Shown piece after piece: positions 55,224-64,000 of a stretch of 64,000 bases of DNA. The DNA is taken from assembly GCF_033783015.1 (NCBI RefSeq), contig NZ_CP123907.1, positions 806,001 through 870,000 of the forward strand, given 5' to 3'. Origin of the DNA: Corynebacterium sp. 21KM1197 (GTDB lineage: Bacteria; Actinomycetota; Actinomycetes; Mycobacteriales; Mycobacteriaceae). The notes beneath the pieces are model-generated. The model saw only the letters and a program-made list of their open reading frames with translations. It did no database searches and was not told the origin of the DNA. Position 1 is the first letter of the stretch. Every line of letters starts with the position of its first letter. The translations under genes and the position numbers were made by a program.

Positions 55224-56795
55224 ATGGTTCGAAGAAGGATCATCGCCCTGCTGGCGGCGATGAGCATAGCGGGAGGGGGATTGGCGGCCTGCGGTTCCGA
55301 TGACCCCACGGATTACATCACCGCTAGCGGGTCAGAACCACAGAACCCGCTGCTGCCCGGAATGACCAACGAGACCGGCGGCGGCCGCGTGATCGAGCTG
55401 ATCTATTCCGGGCTGGTGTCCTACGACGCTTCAGGCGAACCCTATAACGAGGTGGCGGAGTCCATCGAGTCCGAGGATGGTCAGCACTACACTATTCGCC
55501 TCAAGCAGACCTCCTTTGCCGATGGCACCCCGGTCAAGGCCCAGAACTTTGTGCGCGCCTGGAATTACGCGGTGGCTAACTCGCAGACCATGGAATACGC
55601 CTTTGAGGGGGTCGAGGGCTACGAGGAGGGAATCGAGGAGCTGCCCGGAGTGCAGGTGGTGGACGATTATACCTTTACCGTGGCGCTCAAGCAGGTGCAG
55701 CGGGACTTCCCCGTGCAGCTGGGCTACCAGGCGTACTACCCGCTGCCGGACGTGGCCTTTGAGGACATGGAGGCCTTTGGCCAAAACCCCGTGGGCAACG
55801 GTCCCTACCGCGTGAGCGCGTGGACGCACTATGACAACATCAAACTGGTGCCCAACGAGCACTACCGGGGCGCCCGACAGGTGCACAACGACGGCGTGAA
55901 GTTCATCTTCTACGCCACCCAGGACGCGGCCTACGCCGACCTTTTGGCCAATAACCTCGACGTATTGGAATCACTACCGGATTCCGCCTTTGCCACCTAC
56001 GAGCAGGAGCTAGAGGGACGCCAGGTAAACCAGCCCGCCGCGATCTTCCAGGGATTTGTCATCCCCGAGCGCCTGGAGCACTTCTCAGGGGAAGAGGGGG
56101 CTTTGCGACGCCGCGCCATCTCCCGGGCGATCAACCGCGAGCAGATCACCGACCTCATCTTCGAGGGCACCCGCACCCCGGCCACGGACTTCACCTCGCC
56201 CACCATTCCCGGCCACTCCGATGACCTCCCCGGTGCGGAGGTACTGGAGTACGACCCCGAGGAGGCCAGGCGGCTGTGGGCGCAGGCGGACGCGATCTCC
56301 CCGTGGAGCGGGGAGTTTAGCCTCGGGTACAACGCCGATGGCGGGCACCAGGCCTGGGTGGACGCGGTGACCAACCAGTTGCGCAACACCCTGGGCATCG
56401 AGGCTGTGGGCAAGCCCTACCCGGACTTCAAATCCCTGCGCGATGAGATCGGCAACCGCGCCACCAGCGGGGCCTTCCGCGCCGGCTGGCAGGCCGATAC
56501 CCCCATGCTGAGCGACTTCCTGGTGGCTATGTACACCACCACCGGCGGCTCCAATGACAGCGATTATTCCAACGCCGAGGTGGACAGGCAGGTGGCCCTG
56601 GGCAAGGCTGCCGAGACCACGGAGGAGGCCAACGAGCACTACAACCTCGCCCAGGAGCAGTTGCTCAAGGATCTTCCCTGCATTCCGCTGTGGTATTCCA
56701 ACACCGTGGGCGGGCACAGCGAGAACGTGAGCGACGTTTCCTTCGCCTGGACCTCCCTGCCCGTGATGGAGGAGATCAGGAGGGTGGAATCATGA
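55224..56795 (+). CDS. oppA: Peptide ABC transporter substrate-binding lipoprotein
   Basis: A 523-residue family-5 solute-binding protein. Signal peptide with lipobox LAAC (Cys22), then PQNPLLPGMTNETGGGRVIELIYSGLVSYDASGEPY, QNFVRAWNYAVANSQTM, NPVGNGPYRV and AISRAINREQITDLIFEGTRTP. OppA/DppA-type ligands are peptides, but haem or nickel binding is also known in the family. First gene of the opp operon; stop overlaps oppB start by ATGA. AAGGAGG eight bases before the start. Confidence 0.93.
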   Translation: MVRRRIIALLAAMSIAGGGLAACGSDDPTDYITASGSEPQNPLLPGMTNETGGGRVIELIYSGLVSYDASGEPYNEVAESIESEDGQHYTIRLKQTSFADGTPVKAQNFVRAWNYAVANSQTMEYAFEGVEGYEEGIEELPGVQVVDDYTFTVALKQVQRDFPVQLGYQAYYPLPDVAFEDMEAFGQNPVGNGPYRVSAWTHYDNIKLVPNEHYRGARQVHNDGVKFIFYATQDAAYADLLANNLDVLESLPDSAFATYEQELEGRQVNQPAAIFQGFVIPERLEHFSGEEGALRRRAISRAINREQITDLIFEGTRTPATDFTSPTIPGHSDDLPGAEVLEYDPEEARRLWAQADAISPWSGEFSLGYNADGGHQAWVDAVTNQLRNTLGIEAVGKPYPDFKSLRDEIGNRATSGAFRAGWQADTPMLSDFLVAMYTTTGGSNDSDYSNAEVDRQVALGKAAETTEEANEHYNLAQEQLLKDLPCIPLWYSNTVGGHSENVSDVSFAWTSLPVMEEIRRVES

Positions 56796-57718
56796 TCCGC
56801 TACTTGGGCCGTCGCCTGCTCCACATGATCCCGGTGTTCTTTGGAGCCACGTTCCTGCTCTACGCCCTGGTATTCCTCATGCCGGGCGATCCCGTGGCCG
56901 CCCTGGGTGGGGATCGGGGCCTGAGCGATGCCGCCCGCCAGGCCATCGAGGAGGAATACAACCTGGACAAGCCCTTCCTGGTGCAATACCTGCTTTACCT
57001 CAAGGGCATACTCACCCTGGACTTTGGCACCACCTTCTCCGGCCAGCCGGTCACGGAGGTCATGGCCAGGGCCTTCCCCGTGACCATCGTGCTGGCCGTG
57101 ATGGCGTTGATCTTCGAGGCCGTGCTCGGCGTGCTCTTCGGCGTGATCGCCGGGGTGCGCAAGGGCGGGATCTTTGATTCCACGGTGCTGGTGCTCTCCC
57201 TGCTCGTGATCGCGGTGCCCTCCTTTGTGATCGGCTTCGTGCTGCAATTCCTGGTGGGCGTGAAGTGGGAGTTGCTGCCCGCCACGGTGGGCAGCAATGA
57301 GTCCCTGGTGGCCCTGATTCTCCCGGCGGTGGTGCTGGGTTCCCTCTCCTTCGCCTACGTGCTGCGGCTCACCCGCCAGTCCGTGAGCGAGAACTTGCAG
57401 GCGGATTACGTGCGCACCGCCAAGGCCAAGGGGATCAGCTCGTGCCGGGTGATGACGCACCACGTGCTGCGCAATTCCCTCATTCCCGTGGTCACGTTCT
57501 TAGGCGCCGATCTGGGTGCGTTGATGGGCGGGGCGATCGTCACCGAGGGCATCTTTGGCATCAATGGCGTGGGTGGCGCGATCTACCAGGCCATTCTCAA
57601 AGGCGAGCCCACCACCGTGGTCTCCATCGCCACGGTGCTGGTGATCGTGTATATCCTGGCCAACCTGCTGGTGGACATTCTGTATGCCGTGCTCGACCCG
57701 AGGATTCGCTATGTCTAA
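56792..57718 (+). CDS. oppB: Peptide ABC transporter permease OppB
   Basis: A 308-residue permease with six helices. It has the OppB start MIRYLGRRLLHMIPVFFGATFLLYALVFLMPGDP. The EAA-loop reads NLQADYVRTAKAKGISSCRVMTHHVLRNSLIPVVTFLG, then GGAIVTEGIFGINGVG. Forms the channel with OppC. Overlaps oppA by four bases and oppC by eight. Confidence 0.95.
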   Translation: MIRYLGRRLLHMIPVFFGATFLLYALVFLMPGDPVAALGGDRGLSDAARQAIEEEYNLDKPFLVQYLLYLKGILTLDFGTTFSGQPVTEVMARAFPVTIVLAVMALIFEAVLGVLFGVIAGVRKGGIFDSTVLVLSLLVIAVPSFVIGFVLQFLVGVKWELLPATVGSNESLVALILPAVVLGSLSFAYVLRLTRQSVSENLQADYVRTAKAKGISSCRVMTHHVLRNSLIPVVTFLGADLGALMGGAIVTEGIFGINGVGGAIYQAILKGEPTTVVSIATVLVIVYILANLLVDILYAVLDPRIRYV

Positions 57719-58658
57719 TTACCCATTCCAAGAGCATTTCGTGGCCGAGGCGGAGGCACCGGCGCAGGCCCCCGGGGCGTCGAAAAGCGACGACGCCGGG
57801 AACGCCCCCTCCTCCCAATGGGCGGTGGCCTGGCGGCACCTGCGGCGCAGGCCGCTGTTTTGGGTCAGCGCCACCCTGATCCTCGGGGCGGTGCTCATGG
57901 CCGCCTTCCCGCAACTTTTTAGCTCCGCAGACCCGCGCGCCTGCGATCTCGCACGCTCCCTGGCGGGCCCGGAATCCGGCCACATCTTTGGCTTTGATCG
58001 CCAGGGCTGCGATATTTACGCCCGCACCGTGTATGGGGCGCGGGCCTCGGTGCTGGTGGGAATCCTCACCACCGTTGTGGTGGTGCTCATCGGAACCACC
58101 GTGGGGGCCGTGGCCGGGTACTTCGGCGGCATCGCGGACACGATCCTTTCGCGGCTCACGGACGTATTCTTTGCCGTGCCGCTGGTGCTGGCAGCCATCG
58201 TGGTCATGCAGATGTTCCGCGATCACCGCACCATCATCACGGTGGTGATCGTGCTGGGACTCTTTGGCTGGACCAGTATCGCGCGCATCACGCGCGGCAC
58301 GGTGATGAGCGTGAAGAACGAGGAATACGTGACCGCCGCCCGCGCAATGGGGCAGCCGGGGTGGAAAACCCTCATCACCCACATCGTGCCCAACTCCGCC
58401 GCGCCCATCATCGTCTACGCCACGGTGGCCCTGGGTACCTTCATCGTGGCGGAGGCCACGCTCTCCTTCCTGGGCATCGGGCTGCCCACCACGGTGGTGT
58501 CCTGGGGCGGCGATATTTCCGCGGCCCAGGCCAGCCTGCGCACCAAGCCGATGGTGTTGTTCTACCCCGCGGCGGCCCTGGCGCTGACCGTGCTGAGTTT
58601 CATCATGATGGGCGACGTGGTGCGCGACGCCCTCGACCCGAAGGCGAGGAAGCGATGA
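57711..58658 (+). CDS. oppC: Peptide ABC transporter permease OppC
   Basis: A 315-residue permease. A cytoplasmic N-terminus of about 45 residues precedes the helix FWVSATLILGAVLMAAF, then the motif HIFGFDRQGCDIYARTVYGARASVLVG. EAA-loop: KNEEYVTAARAMGQPGWKTLITHIVPNSAAPIIV. The start MSNYPFQ overlaps oppB by eight bases. Confidence 0.95.
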   Translation: MSNYPFQEHFVAEAEAPAQAPGASKSDDAGNAPSSQWAVAWRHLRRRPLFWVSATLILGAVLMAAFPQLFSSADPRACDLARSLAGPESGHIFGFDRQGCDIYARTVYGARASVLVGILTTVVVVLIGTTVGAVAGYFGGIADTILSRLTDVFFAVPLVLAAIVVMQMFRDHRTIITVVIVLGLFGWTSIARITRGTVMSVKNEEYVTAARAMGQPGWKTLITHIVPNSAAPIIVYATVALGTFIVAEATLSFLGIGLPTTVVSWGGDISAAQASLRTKPMVLFYPAAALALTVLSFIMMGDVVRDALDPKARKR

Positions 58659-60199
58659 CCCCTCAACCCCTCTTGCAGATCAGCGATCTCCACATCACTT
58701 TCGCGGCCGCCGCCGGTGCCGTCCACGCCGTTAAGGGAGCCAACCTCACGGTGTACCCCGGGCAGTCCGTGGCCATCGTGGGGGAATCGGGCTCCGGCAA
58801 GTCCACCACCGCGATGTCCGCGATGGGCCTGCTGCCCGCCAACGCCCGGATCACCGGGGGTACCGTGCTCTTTGAGGGCAAGGACGTGACCCACCACACC
58901 GAGCAGCAGTGGCAGCAGTTGCGCGGCCGAAAGATCGGCCTGGTGCCCCAGGACCCCATGAGCAACCTCAACCCCGTGTGGCGCGTGGGCCATCAGATCG
59001 AGGAGGTTCCCGGCGAGCACGACGTGGTGGCCCTGCTGGAGGAGGCTGGACTGACCGAGGCCGCCCGCCGCGCAAAGCAATTCCCGCACGAGTACTCCGG
59101 CGGCATGCGCCAGCGCGCGCTCATCGCGATGGGCCTGGCGGCGCGCCCCAAGCTGCTCATCGCGGACGAACCCACCTCCGCCCTGGACGTGACGGTGCAA
59201 AAGCTGATCCTGGATAACCTGGAGACGCTCACCAAGGAACTGGGCACCGCCGTGCTCTTTATCACCCACGACCTCGGCCTGGCCGCCGAGCGCGCCGAAC
59301 ACCTGGTGGTGATGAATGGCGGAAAGGTGGTGGAATCCGGGCCCAGCCGCGAGATCCTGGCCAACCCGCAGCACCCCTATACCCAGCGCCTGGTGCAGGC
59401 CGCCCCCGCCGTGGGCACCCCCGGCGAACCACGCCACCGCCCGGGGGAGGAGAAGGTGATCAGCGTGGAGAACCTGACCAAGGACTTTGGCAAGAACCGC
59501 GCCGTGGACGACGTTTCCTTTTACGTGCGCACCGGCACCACCACGGCGGTGGTGGGGGAGTCCGGCTCCGGCAAGTCCACTGTGGCCAACATGATCCTGG
59601 GCCTGTTGCAACCCACCTCCGGGATCGTGCGGTATAAGGGGAAGAACCTCGATGAACTCTCGCGCCGCGAGAAGTTCGAGATGCGCCGCCGCATGCAGGT
59701 GGTGTTCCAGAACCCCTACGGCTCCCTCGACCCCATGTACTCCATTCAGCGCTGCATCGAGGAACCGATGAAGATCCACGGCATCGGCCGCAAGCAGCGG
59801 GCGCAGCGGGTGGGCGAACTCTTAGAGATGGTGGCCATGCCGCGCTCGACGGCGCGACGCTACCCCAACGAACTCTCCGGCGGGCAACGCCAGCGCATCG
59901 CCATCGCCCGCGCCCTGGCGCTGGAACCGGAGGTGATCGTGCTGGACGAGGCCGTCTCCGCCTTGGACGTGGTGGTGCAGGATCAGGTGCTCAGCCTGCT
60001 GGGCAGCCTGCAAGAGGAACTGGGGCTTTCCTACCTCTTTATCACCCACGACCTCGCGGTGGTGCGTCACACCGCCGATGACGTGGTGGTCATGCGCGGC
60101 GGGAAGATCGTGGAACGCGGGGCCACCGAACAGATCTTCCGGCACCCCGAGCAGGAGTACACGCGCAACCTTATCGACGCCGTGCCGGGCTGGGGGTAG
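58655..60199 (+). CDS. Peptide ABC transporter dual ATPase (OppD-OppF fusion)
   Basis: A 514-residue protein with two ATPase domains in one chain. Walker A GESGSGKST occurs twice, signatures are YSGGMRQRALIAM and LSGGQRQRIAIARAL, and Walker B are LLIADEPTSALD and VIVLDEAVSALD (DEA rather than DEP). The first half ends with HPYTQRLVQAAP. It energises OppBC. Overlaps oppC by four bases. Last gene of the operon. Confidence 0.95.
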   Translation: MTPQPLLQISDLHITFAAAAGAVHAVKGANLTVYPGQSVAIVGESGSGKSTTAMSAMGLLPANARITGGTVLFEGKDVTHHTEQQWQQLRGRKIGLVPQDPMSNLNPVWRVGHQIEEVPGEHDVVALLEEAGLTEAARRAKQFPHEYSGGMRQRALIAMGLAARPKLLIADEPTSALDVTVQKLILDNLETLTKELGTAVLFITHDLGLAAERAEHLVVMNGGKVVESGPSREILANPQHPYTQRLVQAAPAVGTPGEPRHRPGEEKVISVENLTKDFGKNRAVDDVSFYVRTGTTTAVVGESGSGKSTVANMILGLLQPTSGIVRYKGKNLDELSRREKFEMRRRMQVVFQNPYGSLDPMYSIQRCIEEPMKIHGIGRKQRAQRVGELLEMVAMPRSTARRYPNELSGGQRQRIAIARALALEPEVIVLDEAVSALDVVVQDQVLSLLGSLQEELGLSYLFITHDLAVVRHTADDVVVMRGGKIVERGATEQIFRHPEQEYTRNLIDAVPGWG

Positions 60200-60209
60200 G
60201 GGCGCTGGT

Positions 60210-60713
60210 TTACTCCGTATCTTCGGTGCCGTCGGCGTCACGGTAAAAGAGGTGTTTCACCTCTTTCTCCCCGTATCGGATAAACTCTACCTTCTTTATT
60301 TCTATGGTGATCGGCCCTTCCGGGTCGATTTTCCTATAGGAATCACCGGGTGAGGCGCAGGAGTTGATTTTGACGGGGTTGAACCACTCTACGATGGGCT
60401 TTTTCTCCTCGTCGCGGAACTTGATCCCTATTCCGGTGTTTGTCTCCCATTGCATATAATCCCTGTCGATGCTATAGAAGCTCTTGCGATCAAACCCCAA
60501 TTCCTCCCCGCGTTCCTCGTCGGCATAGGAACAGAACACGTAGGCCTCTGCGATGGGTTCCTCAAATACCTCGCTCAGACTAAAACTCTCCTGCGTGCTC
60601 AGCACGGTCTCCGTGATCTTTCCGCCCGTGCTAGGCGCGCATCCGGCGAGGGCGGGGAGTAATGCCGGTGCGGCGTATCTTTTCAGGGTGCCCGCTGTGT
60701 ATTGCTGCGTCAT
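60210..60713 (-). CDS. Putative lipoprotein of unknown function
   Basis: A 167-residue protein. A signal peptide with lipobox LAGC (Cys24 from MTQQYTAGTLKRYAAP) is followed by an ITETVLSTQESFSLSEVFEEPIAEAYVFCSYADEERGEELGF domain and a beta-rich end with another Cys (INSCASPGDSY). I do not recognise the family. Start chosen so that the lipobox falls at a normal distance. Somewhat lower GC than its neighbours; convergent with the opp operon. Confidence 0.65.
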   Translation of the reverse strand: MTQQYTAGTLKRYAAPALLPALAGCAPSTGGKITETVLSTQESFSLSEVFEEPIAEAYVFCSYADEERGEELGFDRKSFYSIDRDYMQWETNTGIGIKFRDEEKKPIVEWFNPVKINSCASPGDSYRKIDPEGPITIEIKKVEFIRYGEKEVKHLFYRDADGTEDTE

Positions 60714-60854
60714 GATTGTGCTATCCGTGGGTGTTGGTGGTGCGAATAAACCCATTATGGCATTTCGGTGAGATGGCGGAGCCCGGAATATCTCAGGCGA
60801 GGCATGTTCTCTTCCCCGGAGAGGGGGAGAAACCCGGTGTAAACTCCCTCGATT

Positions 60855-61454
60855 ATGACCTCCTCTTCCTCCCTGGATACCAAAGCACGGCGCACCGTGG
60901 CGGTGGTGGCCGGGCTTAACGGCGCCGGATTCCTCCTGGAAATGACGATGGCATTTCTCATAGGCTCGGCGGCGCTCTTTGCGGACGCCGCCGATTTTCT
61001 TGAGGATTTCCTCATCAACGTCCTGGTGCTCAGCGCCCTGGGGTGGGCGGTGAGCAGGCGGCGCAAGGCCAGTTATCTTCTCGCGGGATTAATTCTCATT
61101 CCGGGGATCGCCGGGTTTGCCACGGCGGGGTGGAAGATCTTTTCCGGGGAGCCGCCGGAACCCGCCGCGCTCTCGCTCACCGCCCTGGCCGCCGCCGCGA
61201 TCAACGTGATCTGCGCCCTGCTCCTGACCCGCCTGCGCGGGGCCCGGAGCGCGCTGGTGCGCGGGGCGTGGTTGGCCGCGCGCAATGATGTGGCGGCTAA
61301 CGTGTTGATCGTGCTCGCGGGGTTGCTCACCGCGTGGTGGTGGAGCGTATGGCCAGATGTGATCGCGGGCGTGGTGATCGGCCTCATCAACCTCTCTGCG
61401 GCCAAGGAGGTGTTCGAGCAGGCGCGGGCGGAGGACCCGGAGCTGGAAGATTAA
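60855..61454 (+). CDS. Cation-efflux (CDF-like) protein lacking the cytoplasmic domain
   Basis: A 199-residue membrane protein with about six helices and CDF-like order. Helix 2 has ADAADFLEDFLINV, where the CDF metal site (H/DxxxD) falls, and helix 5 has ARNDVAANVLIVLAGLL. The C-terminal cytoplasmic domain of about 90 residues is missing. Such short forms are annotated as cation transporters; metal specificity is unknown. A strong terminator follows. Confidence 0.78.
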   Translation: MTSSSSLDTKARRTVAVVAGLNGAGFLLEMTMAFLIGSAALFADAADFLEDFLINVLVLSALGWAVSRRRKASYLLAGLILIPGIAGFATAGWKIFSGEPPEPAALSLTALAAAAINVICALLLTRLRGARSALVRGAWLAARNDVAANVLIVLAGLLTAWWWSVWPDVIAGVVIGLINLSAAKEVFEQARAEDPELED

Positions 61455-61464
61455 GGCGAGCACA

Positions 61465-61507
61465 AGAGCGCCCCGCCGACCGGAAACAGGGGGGGGCGGG
61501 GCGCTCT
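61465..61507. terminator. Bidirectional terminator between the CDF-like gene and malate synthase
   Basis: AGAGCGCCCCGCC and GGCGGGGCGCTCT form a perfect 13-base stem between convergent genes. The loop includes a run of G. Confidence 0.85.
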
Positions 61508-61535
61508 GTGTTCAGTGCTCAGTGGCGCAAACGGA

Positions 61536-63737
61536 TCAGGCGATACCCTCGCGTTGCTTGAACTCGCGGCGGCGAGCGTGCAGGATCGGCTCGGTGTACC
61601 CGGCGGGGGACTCCGTGCCCTTGAGGATCAGATCCTTGGCGGCCTGGAAGGCGATGGAGTAATCGTAGTCGCGGGACATCGGCAGGTAGGCGGCGTCGCC
61701 CTCGTTCTGCTTGTCCACCACCACGGCCATGCGCTCAAGGGAGTCCACCACCTGCTCGGTGGTGATCACGCCGTGGCGCAGCCAGTTGGCCAGCAACTGG
61801 GAGGAGATGCGCAGGGTGGCGCGGTCCTCCATGAGGTCCACGTTGTGAATATCCGGCACCTTGGAGCAGCCAATGCCCTGTTCCACCCAGCGCACCACGT
61901 AGCCCAGGATGGACTGGCAGTTGTTGTCCACCTCCTCCTTGATCTCCTCGGCGGACCAGGAGGGGTTCTGCGCCACCGGCACGGTGAGCAGGTCACCGAA
62001 GGTATCGCGGCGGCCCGCCTCCACCAGTTCCCGCTGCACCGCGCGCACGTCCACCTTGTGATAGTGCGTGGCGTGCAGGGTGGCGGCGGTGGGGGAGGGC
62101 ACCCAGGCGGTGTTGGCCCCCTCGCGGAGCTGGCCGATCTTCTGCTCCACCATCTCCGCCAGCAGATCGGTCTTGGCCCACATGCCCTTGCCGATCTGCG
62201 CGCGGCCGGACAGCCCGCGCTCCAGGCCCGCGTCCACGTTGTTGTCCTCGTAGGCCTGCTTCCACGGGGCGGTCTGCATGTCCGCCTTGCGCACCATCGC
62301 GCCCGCCTCCATGGAGGTGTGGATCTCATCGCCGGTGCGGTCGAGGAAGCCGGTGTTGATGAAGGCCAGGCGCTGAGACACCGCCTGAATGCAGGCGTCC
62401 AGGTTGGCGGAGGTGCGGCGCTCCTCGTCCATCACGCCCACCTTGAGGGTGTGGGGTTCCAGGCCCAGCAGTTGCTCCACGCGGCCGAAGAGTTCGTCGG
62501 TGAAGGCCACTTCCTGCGGGCCGTGCTGCTTGGGCTTGACGATGTAGATGGAGCCGGTGACGCTGTTGCGCAGCGGGTTGTCCTCGCGGGTGCCGGGGAT
62601 GGCGCAGGCGGCGGTGATCACGGCGTCCATGATGCCCTCGTAGATTTCCTCGCCGTCGATGAGGATCGCCGGGTTGGTCATCAGGTGGCCCACGTTGCGC
62701 ACCAGCAGGGTGGAGCGCCCCTTGAGCACGGTCTGGGAGCCGGTGCGCGAGATGTACGTGCGATCCGGGTTGAGTTCGCGGGTGAAGGTCTTTTCACCCT
62801 TGGTCACCTCCTCCTTGAGGGAGCCGGTGTTGAGCCCAAACCAGTTGCGGTAGCCCAGGGTCTTATCCGTGGCGTCCACCGCAGCCACGGAATCCTCGAA
62901 GTCGATGATGGTGGAGGTGGCGGCCTCCAGCACGATGTCCTCCACACCGGCGGGGTCGGTCTTGCCCACCGGGGAGGCGGGATTGATCCGAATGTCGATG
63001 TGCAGGCCGTTGTTGTACAGGATGATGGAGGAGGGGTCACCGAAGTCGCCCACGAATCCCTTGTACGCCTTGGGGTTCTTCAGCGGGATGCACTCGCCGT
63101 CCACGCGGGCGCACAGGCTGCCGCGCACCACGCTGTAGCTCTCGACGTCCGCGTGGCTCGCGCCGTCGAGAGGCACCACCTCGTCGAGGAAGGCGCGGCC
63201 CCAGGCAATGACCTTGGCCCCGCGCACGGGGTTGTACGGGCCGGAGCGGTGCGCGCCATCGTCCTCGGAGATGACGTCGGTGCCGTAGAGGGCGTCGTAG
63301 AGCGAACCCCAGCGGGCGTTGGTGGCGTTGAGGGCAAAGCGTGCGTTGAGCACGGGCACCACCAGCTGCGGCCCGGCAATCTCGGAGAACTCGGGATCGG
63401 TGTTCTCGGTGCGGATCTTAGCCTTTTCCGGGGTGGGCTCCAGGTAGCCGATGGAGCGCAGGAACTCCTCGTGCTGCTTCGGGTCGGGTCGGCCGGGGTT
63501 GGAGCGGAAGTACTCGTCGAGTTGGCGCTGTAGTTCCTCGCGGCGCTCCAAGAGTTCCTTGTTGCGGGGGGTGAGGTCCGCCACGATGGCTGCGAATCCC
63601 TGCCAGAAGGCGTCGGCCTCCACACCGATTTCGGGTAGTACCTCCTCGACGAGGAAGTCGTAGAGGACACGGGCAACGTCCATTCCGGCGACCTGGACGC
63701 GGTCGTCCTTCGTGCTAAGAGCCGTGGTCGTGGGCAT
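61536..63737 (-). CDS. aceB: Malate synthase G
   Basis: A 733-residue enzyme of the glyoxylate shunt, joining glyoxylate and acetyl-CoA to malate. The length fits the G isoform. Marks include [76 protein letters not shown] and the [18 protein letters not shown] end region. In C. glutamicum this gene is aceB, divergent from aceA and controlled by RamA/RamB. The start [10 protein letters not shown] at 63737 has GAGGAG before it; a longer frame to 63803 is rejected. Confidence 0.96.
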   Translation of the reverse strand: MPTTTALSTKDDRVQVAGMDVARVLYDFLVEEVLPEIGVEADAFWQGFAAIVADLTPRNKELLERREELQRQLDEYFRSNPGRPDPKQHEEFLRSIGYLEPTPEKAKIRTENTDPEFSEIAGPQLVVPVLNARFALNATNARWGSLYDALYGTDVISEDDGAHRSGPYNPVRGAKVIAWGRAFLDEVVPLDGASHADVESYSVVRGSLCARVDGECIPLKNPKAYKGFVGDFGDPSSIILYNNGLHIDIRINPASPVGKTDPAGVEDIVLEAATSTIIDFEDSVAAVDATDKTLGYRNWFGLNTGSLKEEVTKGEKTFTRELNPDRTYISRTGSQTVLKGRSTLLVRNVGHLMTNPAILIDGEEIYEGIMDAVITAACAIPGTREDNPLRNSVTGSIYIVKPKQHGPQEVAFTDELFGRVEQLLGLEPHTLKVGVMDEERRTSANLDACIQAVSQRLAFINTGFLDRTGDEIHTSMEAGAMVRKADMQTAPWKQAYEDNNVDAGLERGLSGRAQIGKGMWAKTDLLAEMVEQKIGQLREGANTAWVPSPTAATLHATHYHKVDVRAVQRELVEAGRRDTFGDLLTVPVAQNPSWSAEEIKEEVDNNCQSILGYVVRWVEQGIGCSKVPDIHNVDLMEDRATLRISSQLLANWLRHGVITTEQVVDSLERMAVVVDKQNEGDAAYLPMSRDYDYSIAFQAAKDLILKGTESPAGYTEPILHARRREFKQREGIA

Positions 63738-63853
63738 CGGGGAACTCCTCAATGATCTGGCGAGCGGATGGAAGAGCGACGTGATCGCCGCTTGGAGGCT
63801 CATCGTATGTGCGTGAGGTCACCATGAAAAGTAGCTGGCGGATTTTTTCTTCG

Positions 63854-63904
63854 GACTACCCCCGGTCCGATCGGGAGTGGGGGTGCGGGGGAGCGGGGGT
63901 AGTC
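63854..63904. promoter_or_regulatory. Inverted repeat with RamA-like motifs upstream of malate synthase
   Basis: A perfect 11-base inverted repeat, GACTACCCCCG (63854-63864) and CGGGGGTAGTC (63894-63904), encloses another TGGGGGT (63878-63884). RamA sites in C. glutamicum are runs of four to six G or four to five C bounded as here. The rest of the 263-base upstream region holds AAGGAG at 63989-63994, a likely ribosome binding site for a divergent gene starting just beyond the window. Confidence 0.55.
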
Positions 63905-64000
63905 AGAGAAGTTTCCGTTAGGATAGTAGGCGGTCTGACAGGCGGTTTTGTGGGGTGAGTCACGGGGTGGGGTGGGGGTGATTTTTGGAAGGAGAACTAA

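Noticed and set aside
58655..60199. Two separate oppD and oppF genes
   Set aside because: There is no stop or start between the halves; one continuous frame encodes both ATPase domains.
61515..63533. A 672-codon open frame antisense to malate synthase
   Set aside because: Same GC3 artefact (long His/Val/Gly runs), with no recognisable motif or ribosome binding site.
1..64000. CRISPR array, tRNA or rRNA genes, insertion sequences
   Set aside because: No regularly spaced 25-40 base repeats with unique spacers, no tRNA cloverleaf or rRNA segments, and no transposase-like product were seen. The 53-61 base repeats have related, not unique, spacers.

Overview
The window is ordinary chromosome of a high-GC actinobacterium, almost certainly a Corynebacterium. 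The supporting marks are a divergent coaA/glyA pair, glpX-fum, xseBA divergent from ispH, ychF, a PIN-PhoH protein, DUF4245, DUF5997 and DUF6542 proteins, several BCCT osmolyte carriers and a malate synthase G whose upstream DNA resembles the RamA-regulated glyoxylate-cycle control region of the genus. The species cannot be named from the sequence alone. Core genes are strongly GC-rich at third positions, so long antisense open frames are common and were discarded. Several stretches are visibly lower in GC and look acquired: about 5440-6030, 21070-22160, 24690-29200, 35700-36990 and 46790-47350.

Layout. 1-5440 holds the start of coaA, glyA, a DUF5997 gene divergent from a LysR-effector-domain protein and a lipoprotein, phoH and an acetyltransferase. 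5460-5990 is a decayed toxin-antitoxin pair. 6036-8552 is a TetR/MFS drug-efflux unit, divergent from an aldehyde dehydrogenase. 10145-18936 is central metabolism and housekeeping (fum, glpX, xseBA, ispH) plus membrane proteins. 18985-19955 is an AbiEii-like nucleotidyltransferase with an unknown small partner, followed by ychF. 21070-29200 is an accessory region: a HEPN-like protein, an ascorbate-type PTS pair, and a solitary 1273-residue protein with a nuclease-like N-terminus. 30419-35533 is a choline-to-glycine-betaine operon (transporter, aldehyde dehydrogenase, choline-oxidase-like flavoprotein). 38256-44646 is a UvrA-like protein, a two-component system and an ABC exporter in one operon. 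44693-46615 is a second BCCT carrier. 46926-50024 is a lactococcin-972-type bacteriocin operon. 51460-55171 is a TPP-riboswitch-controlled HMP/thiamine-precursor ECF transporter operon. 55224-60199 is an oligopeptide ABC importer. The window ends with malate synthase G and, in its upstream DNA, an inverted repeat made of RamA-like motifs; a ribosome binding site at the very end suggests the next gene (isocitrate lyase is the usual neighbour) starts just outside.

The best candidates for undescribed biology are the 1273-residue protein at 25116-28937 (nuclease-like N-terminus, then a STAND-like region without a recognisable P-loop, standing alone in foreign-looking DNA), the AbiEii-type pair at 18985-19955, and the HEPN-like protein at 21298-21885. 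The toxin-antitoxin remnant at 5463-5990 is a clear fossil, with a lost start codon, a nonsense codon and two frameshifts. A family of short hairpin-forming direct repeats occurs at 16140-16240 and again at 38085-38240.
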